Positions 5,795 through 6,082 of a DNA stretch of 6,082 nt are shown piece after piece. The position numbers and the translations under genes are program-made. Each line of letters starts with the position of its first letter. Position 1 is the first letter of the stretch. The notes under the pieces were generated by a model. That model was not told the DNA's origin. It did no database searches and saw only the letters and a program-made list of their open reading frames with translations. This DNA comes from Rickettsiales bacterium (GTDB lineage Bacteria > Pseudomonadota > Alphaproteobacteria > Rickettsiales > Deianiraeaceae), in the NCBI GenBank assembly GCA_017477855.1, contig JAFUUN010000069.1, positions 1-6,082 of the forward strand. Reading direction: 5' to 3'.

Positions 5795-6082
5795 CTATAA
5801 CTCTTTTCTGAATGCTTTAATAGTGCATTGTGCCACAACTTTATCACCAACATGCGCAACACATTCGCCAGTTAATAGAGGGTCGCGAACTTTAATGACA
5901 TCTACCCTAAGTTGAAGAACATCGCCTGGTGATACAACATCTAAAAACTTAACTTTATCTATTGCAGCAAACATCAAAACACCGCTTGGCTTGACAAGAA
6001 ATCTTCCTAAAATACTTGCTGTCTGAGCTAATGCCTCTAAAATCAACACGCCCGGCATAACTGGATGCTCTGGAAAGTGCCC
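5795..6082 (-). CDS. fabZ: 3-hydroxyacyl-ACP dehydratase, C-terminal part (5' end outside the window)
   Basis: FabZ removes water from (R)-3-hydroxyacyl-ACP to give trans-2-enoyl-ACP in type II fatty-acid synthesis. The frame is open to the window edge, and 95 residues are visible out of a usual 140-160. The visible part begins exactly at the active-site motif: 'GHFPEHPVMPGVLILEA' contains the catalytic His (second visible residue) and the Glu of 'LEA'. It is followed by the hot-dog fold strands 'LMFAAIDKVKFLDVVSPGD' and 'VLQLRVDVIKVRD'. An ATG inside this motif (6058-6056) is internal, not the start. The stop lies nine bases before lpxA, giving the conserved fabZ-lpxA order usually seen as lpxD-fabZ-lpxA. 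The two enzymes draw on the same hydroxyacyl-ACP pool, so their linkage fits the balance between phospholipid and lipid A. FabA is less likely given the motif and this context. Confidence 0.96.
   Translation of the reverse strand, partial: GHFPEHPVMPGVLILEALAQTASILGRFLVKPSGVLMFAAIDKVKFLDVVSPGDVLQLRVDVIKVRDPLLTGECVAHVGDKVVAQCTIKAFRKEL

Overview
The window looks like ordinary chromosomal housekeeping DNA from an AT-rich, LPS-making member of the Alphaproteobacteria. The taxonomy is inferred. It rests on the GyrA C-terminal region, which has the alphaproteobacterial-style insertion before a 'GKRTSAYEYRITGRGGKGI' stretch, and on the presence of a DUF2066-like protein. Genus and species cannot be read from this sequence. 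The genes are tightly packed: there is no rRNA, tRNA, CRISPR array, insertion sequence or long non-coding stretch, and the largest gap is about 160 bases.

Layout. Positions 1-2878 (+) hold the 3' part of gyrA, a short exported DUF2066-like protein, and complete glmU. These are spaced by 17 and 2 bases and are probably co-transcribed. Positions 2879-3036 are an AT-rich gap that probably carries a promoter. Positions 3037-4985 (+) hold three genes without clear assignments: a 78-residue soluble protein, an LPP20-like lipoprotein, and a 342-residue secreted protein with a charged C-terminal tail. Positions 4982-6082 (-) hold complete lpxA and, upstream of it, the C-terminal part of fabZ. The two blocks meet tail to tail, with their stop codons overlapping by four bases.

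How the genes fit together. GlmU makes UDP-GlcNAc, and LpxA acylates UDP-GlcNAc in the first step of lipid A synthesis. FabZ competes with LpxA for the same (R)-3-hydroxyacyl-ACP, so the fabZ-lpxA pair sits at the branch between membrane phospholipid and lipid A. All active-site residues that could be compared with the E. coli enzymes are present in GlmU and LpxA. The catalytic His and Glu of FabZ are also visible. Three of the four remaining proteins carry export signals, which gives the window an envelope theme, but nothing shows that they act together.

No clearly new biological system was found. The best candidates for a second look are the unassigned block at 3037-4985, the convergent overlap of its last gene with lpxA, and the absence of lpxI or lpxB directly after lpxA.
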